Positions 44,106 through 54,614 of a stretch of 64,000 nucleotides of DNA are shown here, one piece after another; positions within the stretch are counted from its first letter, which is position 1, and every line of letters starts with the position of its first letter. A program made the translations under genes and the position numbers. Location: the NCBI RefSeq assembly GCF_025244665.1, contig NZ_CP104205.1, positions 3,221,001 through 3,285,000 of the forward strand. Reading direction: 5' to 3'. The notes under the pieces are model-generated. The model did no database searches, was not told the origin of the DNA, and worked only from the letters and a program-made list of their open reading frames with translations. This stretch comes from Maribacter litopenaei. Its GTDB lineage: Bacteria > Bacteroidota > Bacteroidia > Flavobacteriales > Flavobacteriaceae.

Positions 44106-45218
44106 ATGATTATAAGATATTTTAAACATCCGTTTTTGAAAAAAGGAATTCTTTTTTTTGCCGTTTTATGTTTTGTTTCCTGTGGCGAAAAAACCAAAAA
44201 AGTCTATCCTAAAAAAATGGCGATGACAGAATCTGTCTATGCCTCAGTAACCATTCAACCGGACAGTTTGTATCAGGCCTACGCAGCTGTTTCCGGGATT
44301 CTGAGCAAGAATTTGCTGGAGGAAGGAGACTTGGCTCCTAAAGGAACCCCTTTGGTACAGATTATTAACACGGCACCGGAACTCAATGCGCAAAATGCCC
44401 GATTAAACCTTGAATTGGCAGAGGAAAATTATCAAGGAAGTTCCGCAATATTGACGGCCTTGGAGGACGAAATCAAATCGGCCCAGCTATCCTTGGAAAA
44501 CGACTCCATCAACTTTTTTCGGCAGAAAAGACTTTGGGAACAACAAATTGGTTCCAAAGCACAGTACGAAAATAGAAAATTGGCTTATGAGCTATCAAGA
44601 AACAACTTTAGATTGATAACCAATCGCTACGAAAGGACGAAAAACGAGCTAGCAACCCAATGGCAGCAGGCACGCAACAACTACAGGACAGCAAGGAGCA
44701 ATACCGAAGATTTCACGGTGGAGAGCAAAATCAATGGAAAGGTATACGCTCTTTTCAAGGAGCCTGGAGAAATTGTAAATTCCATGGAGCCCTTGGCAAC
44801 GGTGGGTAGCAAGGATGTCTTTATAATAGAAATGTTGGTGGACGAGGTGGATATTGTAAAACTTACAAAAGGGCAAAAAGTATTGGTTACATTGGATGCC
44901 TACAAAAACGAAGTTTTTGAAGCCAATGTTCACAAAATATATCCAAAAAAAGACCAACGTTCGCAGACCTTTAAGGTTGAGGCCACTTTTATGGATCCCC
45001 CTAAAATTCTATATCCGGGATTGGCCGGCGAAGGCAATATCATCATCGCCCAAAAAGACAACGTGCTGACTCTACCCAAATCCTATCTCATCAATGAAAA
45101 TCAAGTCCAAACCGAAGATGGCCCGGTAACATTGAAAATTGGTCTTCAAAGTCTCGACCTCGTCGAAATTCTTGATGGTATAAACGAAACCACCGCTATC
45201 CTAAAACCCGAGGAATGA
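44106..45218 (+). CDS. HlyD/MacA-type periplasmic adaptor lipoprotein
   Basis: 370 residues, intact. A lipoprotein signal (GILFFAVLCFVSC) is followed by a biotinyl-lipoyl-like half (VSGILSKNLLEEGDLAPKGTPLVQI), an alpha-helical hairpin of about 100 residues (LNLELAEENYQGSS...RNNYRTARSN), the second lipoyl half (TVESKINGKVYALFKEPGEIVNSMEPLATVG) and a beta-barrel domain. The ATG at 44106 is preferred over a TTG at 44091. Its stop overlaps the permease start (GGAATGACC), so adaptor, permease and ATPase form a MacAB-like tripartite exporter operon. No dedicated outer membrane factor is next to it. Confidence 0.88.
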   Translation: MIIRYFKHPFLKKGILFFAVLCFVSCGEKTKKVYPKKMAMTESVYASVTIQPDSLYQAYAAVSGILSKNLLEEGDLAPKGTPLVQIINTAPELNAQNARLNLELAEENYQGSSAILTALEDEIKSAQLSLENDSINFFRQKRLWEQQIGSKAQYENRKLAYELSRNNFRLITNRYERTKNELATQWQQARNNYRTARSNTEDFTVESKINGKVYALFKEPGEIVNSMEPLATVGSKDVFIIEMLVDEVDIVKLTKGQKVLVTLDAYKNEVFEANVHKIYPKKDQRSQTFKVEATFMDPPKILYPGLAGEGNIIIAQKDNVLTLPKSYLINENQVQTEDGPVTLKIGLQSLDLVEILDGINETTAILKPEE

Positions 45219-46479
45219 CCAATTGGAGCGTGATAATAGGCATTGCCAAAACACATCTACTGACCAAAATGAAAAGTACAGTGACGGCGGCCTTAGGGGT
45301 TACTTTTGGTATAGGAGCTTACATTACCATGGCAGGTTTTATGACCGGCCTAAACAATTTATTAGATGGTCTTGTGCTGAACAGGATCCCCCATGTGAGA
45401 CTTTATAATGAAATAGAGCCTTCTAAAAAGCAACCTGTTTCCGTATACGCCGATTTTAAAGATGCCTTCAATGTTATAAACTCGATAAAACCCAAGGAAA
45501 GCGAGAAAAAAATTCATAATGCACTGCCCATACTGGAGTATCTAAAAACCCAAGACGCCGTTAAAGGTGCCACTCCGCAATTACAGGCCCAAATCTTCTA
45601 CCTGTCCGGATCCATTGAACTAGGGGGAATGTTGATAGGAGCCGATATTATGGAAGAAACCAGGCTTTCAAATTTCAACGACTACATAGTGAAAGGTAGC
45701 CCGGAAGCCCTTAGAAACAATGCCAATGGGATACTTTTAGGTGCGGGTCTCGGCCGATAAAATGTCCCTTTCCGTGGGAGACCGGATACAGGTAAGTACG
45801 GTATCGGGTGGTATTTTTCCCTTAAAAATTGTGGGTATCTATCAAAGTGGATTGGCAGAGGTAGACAATGTCCAAAGCTACGTGAACCTAAAGACCGCAC
45901 AGCGAATTTTAGGGCAACCCGAAAATTACATCACAGACATCCATATAAAGCTTTTTGACATAGAGGCCGCTCCTACAATGGCGAAAAGATGGGAACGACA
46001 ATTTGATATTAAGGCCATAGATATAAAGGAAGCCAATGCCCAATTTGAAACCGGCTCCAATATAAGAAACTTGATTACCTATGCCGTTTCCATCACACTG
46101 TTGATTGTAGCGGGGTTCGGAATATATAATATTCTCAATATGCTTATTTATGAAAAAATGAAGGATATTGCCATTTTAAAAGCCACCGGATTTTCTCGGA
46201 AATGATGTAGCCCTAATCTTTATAAGTCAGGCCATCATTATTGGCGTGCTGGGAGGAATATTGGGGTTATTGATAGGTTTTGGGCTTTCAGTTTTGATAG
46301 ATAACACGCCATTTGAGACCGATGCTTTGCCAACCATCAATACCTATCCCATAAATTACAATCCTTTATATTATGCCATAGGCATCGCTTTTGCTTTGAT
46401 TTCCACCTTTATAGCAGGCTACCTTCCTGCCAACAAGGCAAAAAATATAGATCCGGTCAAAATAATCAGAGGGACATGA
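45215..46479 (+). CDS. MacB/FtsX-family ABC transporter permease
   Basis: About 420 residues with an N-terminal membrane helix, a periplasmic MacB-PCD domain and a C-terminal FtsX region of three helices (NLITYAVSITLLIVAGFGIYNILNML, FISQAIIIGVLGGILGLLIGFG, YYAIGIAFALISTFIAGYLPA) ending in AKNIDPVKIIRG, the usual terminus. Two lesions, 45749-45753 and 46195-46199, both read CCGG as CTCGG and restore GILLGAGPADKMSLSVG and LKATGFSGNDVALIF. It overlaps the adaptor stop by four bases and precedes the ATPase gene by 28 bases. Confidence 0.87.
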
Positions 46480-46507
46480 TAACCCATAAAATAATTCTTT
46501 GGAAAAG

Positions 46508-47182
46508 ATGAGTTTGGTGCTGGAAACAAAAAATATCGATAAACATTTTTATAAACCAAAGGATTTTCACGTACTAAAAGATATTTCCTTTGGAATTAAG
46601 GAAGGTGAATTTGTTTCCATCGTTGGAAAATCAGGTTGTGGAAAATCTACTTTACTCTATATTCTTTCTACAATGGATACAGAGTATACCGGTGAACTCT
46701 TTTTGAAAGAGCAATTGATTACCGGAAAATCCCATGAGGAACTATCTAGGATTCGCAACAGGAACATTGGTTTCGTTTTCCAATTTCATTATTTACTCAC
46801 GGAATTCAGTGTTATTGAAAATGTTATGTTACCTGCAAAAAAACTTGCCGAAAAATCCCCGAAAGAAATTGAACAAGACGCGCGTGAAAAATTGGAGATG
46901 CTTCATATAGGGCATTTGGCTGAGCAAAGGGCTTCACGTATATCAGGGGGAGAAAAACAACGTGTAGCGATTGCTCGCGCGCTGATCAACAACCCCACGA
47001 TTCTTATGGGAGATGAACCCACAGGAAATCTCGACAGCCATAATTCCGAAAATGTATTTTCTATTTTTAAACGTCTTTCGGTTGATCAGGGACTTTCTCT
47101 TTTGATCGTAACGCACGACAACGATTTTGCTCAACGTACGGACCGCATTATAGAAATGGAGGATGGAAGTATTATAAGCTGA
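46508..47182 (+). CDS. MacB/LolD-type ABC transporter ATP-binding protein
   Basis: 224 residues from ATG 46508 (a TTG at 46499 is an alternative), intact. Walker A GKSGCGKST, Q-loop FVFQFHYLL, signature RISGGEKQR, Walker B ILMGDEPTGNLDS and the H-loop VTHDND are all present. It powers the adaptor-permease complex encoded just upstream. The single ATPase, single permease and adaptor make a MacAB-type exporter for a small molecule, peptide or lipid; the cargo is unknown. Confidence 0.93.
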   Translation: MSLVLETKNIDKHFYKPKDFHVLKDISFGIKEGEFVSIVGKSGCGKSTLLYILSTMDTEYTGELFLKEQLITGKSHEELSRIRNRNIGFVFQFHYLLTEFSVIENVMLPAKKLAEKSPKEIEQDAREKLEMLHIGHLAEQRASRISGGEKQRVAIARALINNPTILMGDEPTGNLDSHNSENVFSIFKRLSVDQGLSLLIVTHDNDFAQRTDRIIEMEDGSIIS

Positions 47183-47284
47183 TGCACCAAAAGATATGGG
47201 TGCAGATAGGATGTTATACTATAAAATTAGTACTCTCTTGTAGACCATGAGTATTACGTTGGGACAAAAAGGTATTTTTGTATA

Positions 47285-49022
47285 ATGGCAGATAAAAAAG
47301 TAAGTATTCTTCAAGCATTTAAGACGATTATCCGGCCTAGAAGAAAATTAGTTCTTCTAGGGCTTTTATTGATTGTAATCAGTAAGGCTGCAAGCTTTGT
47401 GGCACCCGTATCCCTTCGTTACTTTCTGGACGATGTAGTACCCAACAAAAACTATGATTTCTTAAAGTTACTTGTGGTCGTGGTTATCATTTCGTTCTTG
47501 GTTCAAGCCGTTATGTCTTTTCTTTTGACCAAAGTGCTTAGTATCCAAGCACAGTTCATGATATCCGAATTACGGGCACAAGTTCAAAAAAGGTATTGGC
47601 ACTACCAATTAGATTTTTTGACAACACTAAATCAGGGGCCCTGGTTTCACGAATCATGAGCGATGTGGAAGGGGTTCGTAACCTCATCGGTACGGGACTG
47701 GTACAATTGGTAGGAGGAACCATTACTGCAGTGGTCTCCCTTATTCTCTTACTGCGTATTAGTCCAACCATGACTTTATTGACCTTTATTCCACTCATTC
47801 TTTTTGCTGTCATTGCCTTAAAAGCCTTTAAAATTATCCGACCGGTTTTTAGGGACAGGGGAAAAATAAATGCAGAAGTAAAAGGGCGATTGACGGAGAC
47901 TTTAGGGGGTATACGTGTCATTAAAGGGTTCAATGCCGAAGCCCAAGAGGCCAAAGTCTTTGAGGATGGGGTTGAGCGACTTTACCAAAATGTAAAGAAA
48001 AGCCTAACCGCTACAGCGGTAATGACCAGTTCCTCCACTTTTCTTTTAGGATTGGCCACAACGGGCATTATGATGGGTTACGGAGGATATAAAATGATGC
48101 AAGGCGAATTGAGCACAGGGGAATATTTTGAGTTTACCTTCTTATTGGCGCTAATGGTTGCCCCCATCGTTCAGATGAGCAATATAGGCAGTCAATTAAC
48201 GGAGGCCTTGGCTGGCTTGGACCGTACCGAGGAGTTAATGAACCAAATCACCGAGGCGGATGATAAAAAACGAACCATAGAACTGACCGAGATTAAAGGG
48301 GATATGCGATTTGAAGATGTTTCTTTTGCCTATGAGGAGGATAAGGACGTATTGCACAATATCAGTTTTGAAGCTAATGCAGGTGACGTAATCGCCTTGG
48401 TAGGAAGTTCAGGTTCGGAAAGTCTACTATTGCAGGTCCGGCAGCCAGTTTTCTAAACCCGGATTCCGGAAAAATCAGTATTGATGGGCAGGACCTCGCC
48501 AAAATTGATTTGACCAGTTTTCGACAATTTACGGGCGTGGTGTTGCAGGACGATTTTCTTTTCGAAGGTACCATACGGGAAAACATACTTTTCCCTAGAC
48601 CTAATGCCAGTGAAAATGAATTGAACGAAGCTGTCGATGCAGCCTATGTAAATGAATTCACCGACCGATTCGATAAAGGTTTGGATACCGTGATAGGGGA
48701 ACGCGGGGTAAAACTATCCGGGGGACAACGACAGCGTATTGCCATTGCGAGGGCCATTTTGGCCAATCCAAGAATATTGATTTTGGACGAGGCCACTTCC
48801 AATCTGGATACCGAAAGTGAATCCTTGATCCAGAAAAGTTTGGCTGAACTCACCAAAGGCCGTACCACTTTCGTGATAGCACATCGCTTAAGTACCATTA
48901 GAAAAGCCAACCAGATTTTGGTGATTGAAAATGGGAGAATTGCCGAGCAAGGCACCCATGAGGAATTGATTGCCAAAGAGAGTAGATATTATAATCTATT
49001 TACCTATCAGGCGAGGATTTAA
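47285..49022 (+). CDS. MsbA-like ABC exporter (fused permease and ATPase)
   Basis: About 579 residues, a homodimeric half-transporter. Six membrane helices occupy residues ~20-310 (KLVLLGLLLIVISKAASFV, LLVVVVIISFLVQAVMSFL, GTITAVVSLILLL and others), with LPIRFFDNTKSGALVSRIMSDVEG as coupling region. The nucleotide-binding domain has Walker A GSSGSGKST, Q-loop VLQDDF, signature LSGGQRQR, Walker B ILILDEATSNLDTE and the H-loop IAHRLST. The lesion at 48414-48418 (TTCCGGAAAG read as TTCGGAAAG) destroys the Walker A in the naive reading. A second, at 47585-47593, lies in an A-run before GG and may be CCGG or a plain homopolymer loss. Cargo unknown; lipid A core or multidrug export is the family norm. 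Confidence 0.9.
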
Positions 49023-49095
49023 AATTGTCAATAAAAAATTAATTGTCCGTTCAAATGCGGTCGAGAAGTCTTTTGGAAGACATTATGAAAAAAGG

Positions 49096-49166
49096 CAAAC
49101 TCAAGCATAGTTCATCAATCCAAAACGTACATCTTGGGTTTGCATTTGTACTTGAACTTGAGTTTG
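49096..49166. repeat. Inverted repeat between convergent exporter and ferredoxin genes
   Basis: CAAACTCAAG at 49096-49105 and CTTGAGTTTG at 49157-49166 are perfect 10-base complementary arms around a 51-base loop, followed by a short T-containing stretch. It lies in the 150-base gap between two convergent genes and could act as a bidirectional terminator, although the loop is long. No gene is supported in the gap. Confidence 0.4.
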
Positions 49167-49172
49167 TATTAA

Positions 49173-49505
49173 TTAAAGTTCTTCCGGGGCCAATTCCACT
49201 TCCAAGCCATCCATAGATTCGGTAATATGCAATTGACAACCCAGTCGACTATTTTCACGTACATTGAAGGCTTCGGACAACATAGCCTCCTCATCATCGC
49301 TTTTCTCCGGTAAGTCATGATCGGAGGTCACATAACATTGACACGAAGCACACATAGCCATACCACCACAGATTCCAATAGTTCCTTCAGGAGCCAATTC
49401 ATAGGAGCGTACTACCTCCATCAGATTCATGTTCATATCCGTTGGTGCCTCGATCTCATGAATCACACCGTCACGGTCGGTTATTTTGATTTTTATATCC
49501 GTCAT
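49173..49505 (-). CDS. [2Fe-2S] ferredoxin (adrenodoxin-type)
   Basis: 110 residues, intact. The cluster ligands are seen as CGGMAMCASCQCYV and the distal RLGCQLHI, i.e. C-x5-C-x2-C...C, the vertebrate/ISC-type plant-like ferredoxin pattern. The ATG at 49505 gives MTDIKIKITDRDGVIHE; upstream TTG codons run into the preceding gene's stop. It starts one base after the stop of the FAD reductase gene, which is its obvious electron donor. Acidic, so likely a soluble electron carrier for Fe-S assembly or an oxygenase. Confidence 0.92.
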   Translation of the reverse strand: MTDIKIKITDRDGVIHEIEAPTDMNMNLMEVVRSYELAPEGTIGICGGMAMCASCQCYVTSDHDLPEKSDDEEAMLSEAFNVRENSRLGCQLHITESMDGLEVELAPEEL

Positions 49506-49506
49506 T

Positions 49507-50565
49507 TTAATCAATTGCTTTAACTACTGCTTTGGGTGCCTCTTTTTTGGAACCATCAAAACCACTCACACCTCCTACGGTGGTATATTTCATCACATAT
49601 TTTTTATCTCGGAAAAATTCTTTGATATGCACTTTGGCACATCAAAGTCGCCTCGTGAAATCCACAAAGAATCAATTTTAACTTACCGGGATAGGTATTT
49701 ACATCACCTATCGCATAGATTCCGGGAATATTGGTTTGGTAATCAAACGTATCCACTTTTATAGCGTTCTTCTCTATTTCCAAGCCCCAATCCGCAATAG
49801 GTCCCAATTTAGGCGATAGCCCAAATAAGGGAATGAAATTATCCACTTCTAAAGTAATATCTTCGGCCGCATTGGACGTCTTTCTAATAATTACCGACTC
49901 CAGTTTTCCATCACCCTTTAGCCCAACCACTTCACCTGGGGTTATCAGATTTATTTTCCCTTGATTCTTAAGCTGTTGTACTTTTTCCACAGAATCCAAG
50001 GCCCCTCTAAACTCATTCCTTCTATGGACCAAAGTGACTTCTGAAGCTACATCGGCCAAGAAAATACTCCAATCCAATGCCGAATCTCCTCCACCTGCAA
50101 TTATTACCCTTTTGTTACGATACGCTTCGGATCCTTTATCATATAGGACACCCCGTTGTCCTCATAATCAGAAAGGTTTTCCAATAAGGGTTTTCTAGGC
50201 TCAAAACTTCCAAGCCCTCCGGCGATGGCCACAATCGGAGCATTGTGTTGAGTTCCTTTATTTGTGGTCACGACATAGGTATTATCATTTAGTTTTTCTA
50301 TAGTTTCGGCCCTTTCACCCAACGTAAAACTAGGTTGAAAGGGTTTAATCTGTTCCATAAGATTATCTACCAAATCCCCGGCTAAAACCTCAGGGAATCC
50401 GGGAATGTCGTAAATCGGCTTTTTTGGATATATCTCGGAACATTGTCCACCTGCTTGGGGCAGTGCGTCAATGAGATGACATTTTAATTGTAATAATCCT
50501 GCTTCAAAAACTGCGAAAAGGCCTGTTGGATCGGCCCCTATAATAAGTATATCTGTTTTAATCAT
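49507..50565 (-). CDS. FAD-dependent ferredoxin-NADP+ reductase, thioredoxin-reductase-like
   Basis: About 352 residues. TrxR-like fold without the CxxC redox pair: FAD motif near the N terminus (TDILIIGADPTGLFAVFEAGL), NADPH motif VIIAGGGDSALDWS and FAD motif GIYAIGDVNTYPGKLKLILCGFHEA. Ferredoxin-NADP reductases of the Bacillus YumC type look like this and pair with the adjacent ferredoxin. Two lesions, 50125-50131 (CCGGAAG read as CCGAAG) and 49608-49612 (CCGGAT read as CCGAGAT), balance out and restore KDPEAYRNKRVIIAGGG and RIFPDKKYVMKY. The second invariant Gly of GxGPxG reads Asp at about 50531-50537 (GGCCGGTCC read as GGCCGATCC), probably another miscall rather than a dead enzyme. Confidence 0.88.
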
Positions 50566-50632
50566 GTAAACCGCTATTAGCTGGCTAAACTACTTTTGGG
50601 AAAGTTTAAAAATTATGACTTTTATCAAGTAC

Positions 50633-50881
50633 TCAATCTACATTGATAACCTCTTCAATTTGGGGTGCGTACTTTTTTATGGTCATCTCAACTCCACTTT
50701 TTAAGGTCATTTGGTTTACACTGCACCCTACGCAGGCACCGTGTAATTTTACTTTTACGGAATTCCCATTATCGATGGAAATCAAGGAGATGTCCCCACC
50801 ATCACTTTGTAAAAAAGGGCGTATTTCTTCCAATGCCTTTTCTACCTTTTCCTTTAAGTCATCCGAAGTCATTGTTGTCAT
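50633..50881 (-). CDS. NifU C-terminal-like Fe-S scaffold protein
   Basis: 82 residues, intact. Single NifU-like domain with the CxxC cluster-binding motif in GACVGCSVNQMTLKSGVE. Such NfuA-type proteins carry a [4Fe-4S] cluster to targets. The start ATG 50881 is two bases after the mrp stop; an ATG at 50872 is an alternative. Its position beside mrp and the ferredoxin/reductase pair makes a four-gene Fe-S cluster biogenesis group. Confidence 0.93.
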   Translation of the reverse strand: MTTMTSDDLKEKVEKALEEIRPFLQSDGGDISLISIDNGNSVKVKLHGACVGCSVNQMTLKSGVEMTIKKYAPQIEEVINVD

Positions 50882-50883
50882 AA

Positions 50884-52026
50884 CTACTTCTTTTTAACGG
50901 CAGAACAGCCTGCCATTGTCGTTATTTTTATAGCTTCCGTAGGTGGAATGTTTTCATTTCTATCTACTACTTGCTGCACTACATTCTTGGTCAATTCCTC
51001 AAAGGCAGCCTCAATTGGCGTTGCTGTCTGCAAGGCTGCCGGTCTTCCTACATCGCCTGCTTCCCTTATACTCTGAACCAATGGAATTTCACCTAAAAAA
51101 GGAACATCCAAATCATCCGATAGGTATTTGGCCCCTTCCTTTCCAAATATGTAATATTTATTATCAGGAAGTTCCGCAGGAGTAAAATAGGCCATATTTT
51201 CTACAATTCCTAAAACAGGAACGTTAATGGAATCCTGTTGGAACATGGCCACTCCCTTTCGGCATCTGCCAAGGCCACTTCTTGCGGTGTACTTACCACG
51301 ACCGCCCCAGTAACCGGCATCGCCTGCATAATGCTTAAATGGATGTCTCCTGTTCCTGGCGGTAAGTCCAACAACATAAAATCTATTTCCCCCCAGTGGG
51401 CATCAAAGATCATCTCGGTTCAAGGCCTTGGAGGCCATAGGTCCCCTCCAAATTACAGCTTGATTGGGTTGGGTAAAAAACCCGATGGACAATAGTTTCA
51501 CCCCATAATTTTCTACGGGCTTCATTTTAGACTTTCCATCTATAGTAACCGCCAAGGGTTTTTCTTGGGCCACATCAAACATAATGGGCATGGAAGGTCC
51601 GTAAATGTCCGCATCCAAAAGTCCAACTTTGAATCCCATTTTGGCCGGAGTAACGGCCAAATTTGCGGTCACCGTAGATTTTCCAACACCACCTTTACCG
51701 GAGGCCACCGCTATGATATTTTGTATCCCAGGAATGGGTTTTCCCTTAATCTCATTCGCCTTTGGAGGAGTAGCGGGAGCATCAACCTTAATATTGACCT
51801 TTATTTTCGCCTTCCCATACACATCCTTGTGTATCGCTTTTAAGATTTCAACCTCGGTCTTCTTGCGAGCCTGTAGGCTAGGGTTTTTTATGGTAATGTC
51901 TACCTCAACCTCATCCCCAAAAATTTGAATATTTCTTACAGCACCGCTTTCCACCATGTTTTGACCTTCTCCAGGAACTGTAATGGATTCCAATGCCCTT
52001 AGAACCTCCTTCTTATCTATCTTCAT
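50884..52026 (-). CDS. mrp: Mrp/NBP35 family Fe-S cluster carrier ATPase
   Basis: About 380 residues. N-terminal MIP18/DUF59 domain (VLRALESITVPGEGQNMVESGAVRNIQIFG) followed by the P-loop ATPase: deviant Walker A VASGKGGVGKSTVTANLA, LLDADIYGPSMPIMF, LLDLPPGTGDIHLS and GIVENMAYF. Two lesions: 51414-51418 (CCGGATG read as CCGAGATG, restoring ALNRMIFDAHWG) and 51253-51263 (one base lost, restoring ADAxKGVAMFQQ). The second could be CCGG or a homopolymer slip. It transfers Fe-S clusters to apoproteins; co-transcribed with the nifU-like gene, with two bases between them. Confidence 0.92.
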
Positions 52027-52162
52027 TATATAAATTCATTCTAAACAACAAAGATAGACCTTAGGTGCGAGATTAGGAAGCTATGCCATTGAAATTGAAG
52101 ATAAAACAATAGGTTACATTTATTTTGTGAAATACCTAAAAAACACACTACTGCAAATTTTT

Positions 52163-52208
52163 ACCTAAATACCGCCATTTAAAAAGCGGTAATTGTAGTA
52201 TTTTAGGT
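52163..52208. promoter_or_regulatory. Nested hairpin in the mrp/amidase divergent region
   Basis: Outer arms ACCTAAA (52163-52169) and TTTAGGT (52202-52208) enclose a second perfect pair TACCGC (52170-52175) and GCGGTA (52186-52191). On the amidase side a 10-base bulge separates the inner and outer arms. It lies 24 bases before the amidase ATG and 137 bases before the mrp start. It could be an operator or a 5'-UTR structure; no riboswitch family was recognised. The rest of the 205-base gap (52027-52231) shows nothing else clear. Confidence 0.35.
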
Positions 52209-52231
52209 TGCGAACCAAACATCTTAGATGA

Positions 52232-53907
52232 ATGCAAAATACCCCTAGTTTTAAGTACCCAATTATATAGTTCCTAATCTGTATTGTTCTGACGAGTGCC
52301 TGTGGAGGTTCCAAGCACAAATTCTCAAAACGGGATGTAAAACATGCACAGAATTTGGTAGGTGTCGATTTTACCAAAAAACAGCTTGATACCCTATACC
52401 CTTATTTGGAAAGGAACAGAAAGGGATATGACTCCTTACGAACCTATAATTTGGATTATACTGTATTCCCCGCTATCAAATTTGATCCCTTACCCTTACA
52501 TTTTTCTCCCAAACCACAGGATTCGTTTCCAATTTGGGAAATTCCTACGGATGTTGAATTGCCTGACAATAAATCAGAACTCGCTTTTTATACCATCCCG
52601 CAACTGGCATCGCTCATAAAGAACGGAAAGATTACCTCTATGGAACTGACAAAGTTCTTTATTGACCGAATTAAAAAGTATGATGGGGTCTTACAATCCA
52701 CCATAACCATTACCGAAAAAATGGCATTGGATCAAGCCGAGAAAATGGATGCAGAATTACAATCGGGATCGTACAGGGGTATTCTACATGGCATTCCGTA
52801 CGGCGTAAAGGACCTTATTTCGGTAAAAGGATATAAAACCACATGGGGCGCAGAACCTTATAAGGAGCAAGAGTTCGATATGACCGCTACCGTGGTAAAA
52901 AAACTGCAGGAGGCCGGGGGCGTGCTTATAGCCAAATTGGTTTCCGGTTCCTTGGCACGTGGCGATGTTTGGTTCGGGGGCAAAACAAAAAATCCGTGGG
53001 ATGTAAAGCAAGGAGCTAGTGGTTCTTCCGCAGGCTCTGGTTCAGCTACCTCAGCGGGTTTGGTTCCTTTCGCATTGGGAACGGAAACCCTGGGAAGTAT
53101 TACTTCGCCTAGTACACGTAATGGCATAACAGGTTTGCGTCCTACATATGGTCGTGTTAGCAGGTATGGTGTTATGAGTTTGAGTTGGTCTATGGATAAA
53201 ATTGGTCCATATGGCACGGAATGCTGAAGATTGTGCCATTGTATACAGTATTATTTACGGAAAAGACCCTTTGGATCCCACTACCTCCGAATTTCCGTTT
53301 GGTTTTGACAAGACCAAGGAAATCACCTCCCTAAAAGTAGGATACCTAAAAAAGGATATTGAAAAGGATACTTCCAAATCCAAGGATAATCTAACAAAAG
53401 CTTTGGATGTCTTTAAAAGGATGGGTATAAAAATGGACAGCCTTGAACTGCCGAGATGATGTACCCTTCAATAGCTTCGATATTATTTTAAGGGCCGAGG
53501 CCGGAGCTTTTTTCGATAATTTGGTACTATCGGCCGACGTGGACAAGATGGTGGAGCAAGACCAACGTTCCAGGGCCAATTCGCTAAGACAAGCCCGATT
53601 TATTCCAGCAGTGGAATACCTTCAGGCCAATCGACACCGAGAAGTACTGATTGAAAAAATGTATGAACTAATTAAAGAATATGATGTCATCATCTCGCCT
53701 TCTTTTGGAAACAGACAGCTGGTCATAACCAATTTAACAGGACACCCGGTTATCGCTATCCCCACTGGATTGGACACCGATAAACATCCTACCAGCATTA
53801 CCTTGATAGGAAACCTCTATGACGAAGCAAGTATCCTATTATTGGCAAAGGCTTTCCAAGAACAAACGGAATTTGATGAGATGCATCCGGAAGGATATAC
53901 TGATTAA
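52232..53907 (+). CDS. Amidase-signature family lipoprotein
   Basis: About 557 residues. ATG 52232 gives a convincing lipoprotein signal, MQNTPSFKYPII-x-FLICIVLTSAC, in which x is a TAG at 52268-52270 (probably Trp). The amidase Ser-cisSer-Lys triad is present: GVKDLISVKGYKT (Lys), QGASGSSAGSGSATSAG (cis-Ser) and GTETLGSITSPSTRNGITGLRPTYGRVSR (nucleophile Ser). Two further lesions: 53204-53212 at a GGTCC (restores DKIGPMARNAEDC) and 53451-53457 (CCGGAT read as CCGAGAT, restores LELPDDVPFNSF). The family includes glutamyl-tRNA and fatty-acid amidases; a lipid-anchored, exported member suggests a peptide or amide scavenging role. It overlaps the convergent ATPase stop by four bases. Confidence 0.87.
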
Positions 53908-54569
53908 ATCTTCCGGCCGTCCAATAAGTTGATAATTCTAGATCCGTAAGCAGCATTTTTCTCTGAATGAGTGACTTGTATGATGGTTACACCGTCTTCT
54001 TGATTCAATTTTTTGAATAGCTCCATTATTTCCTCACTCTGTTGGGAATTAAGGTTTCCTGTGGGCTCATCGGCCAATATTAATTTTGGATTGGCAATCA
54101 AGGCCCTGGCAACTCCCACCAATTGTTGCTGCCCCCCACTTAATTGTGCCGGAAACAAATCTTTCTTTCCTACAATATTAAATCGATCCAACATATCGGC
54201 AACCATAGCCTTCCTTTCGAATCCTTTGAATTTTTTGTATAACAGAGGCATTTCCAAGTTTTCCTGCACGGTTAGGTCGTCTAATAAGTGATAGGACTGA
54301 AAAACAAAGCCAATATATTCCTTGTACAGATTGGAACGATGTTTTTCCTTTAGGGTATGTACAGATTCGTCCAGGAAATTGTATTCGCCCTCATCAAAGG
54401 TGTCCAACATACCTATGACGTTCAACAAGGTTGATTTTCCTGAGCCCGAAGGCCCCATAACCGAAATAAATTCCCCCTCTTCCACTTCTAGATTAATGTC
54501 CTTTAACAGAAACACTCGCTGGCCTCCTGAATTGACCCACTTAAAAATATTCTTGAGCTCTAGTAACAT
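53904..54569 (-). CDS. MacB-type ABC transporter ATP-binding protein
   Basis: 221 residues, intact. Walker A MGPSGSGKST, Q-loop FVFQSYHLL, signature LSGGQQQ, Walker B LILADEPTGNLNS, H-loop VTHSEKNA. The signature lacks the usual Arg after QQQ (LSGGQQQLVGVARA), a mild deviation. It is the last gene of a minus-strand run with four MacB/FtsX permeases and is the only ATPase seen in it, so it may energise one or several of them. Confidence 0.92.
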   Translation of the reverse strand: MLLELKNIFKWVNSGGQRVFLLKDINLEVEEGEFISVMGPSGSGKSTLLNVIGMLDTFDEGEYNFLDESVHTLKEKHRSNLYKEYIGFVFQSYHLLDDLTVQENLEMPLLYKKFKGFERKAMVADMLDRFNIVGKKDLFPAQLSGGQQQLVGVARALIANPKLILADEPTGNLNSQQSEEIMELFKKLNQEDGVTIIQVTHSEKNAAYGSRIINLLDGRKI

Positions 54570-54614
54570 AATTTGCTTGATTTTTTAAATATTTTATTGA
54601 TTCTTGTAATATCC

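Noticed and set aside
49051..49239. Short minus-strand open frame past the ferredoxin end
   Set aside because: It overlaps the ferredoxin C terminus in another frame and covers an inverted repeat; its composition is not protein-like.
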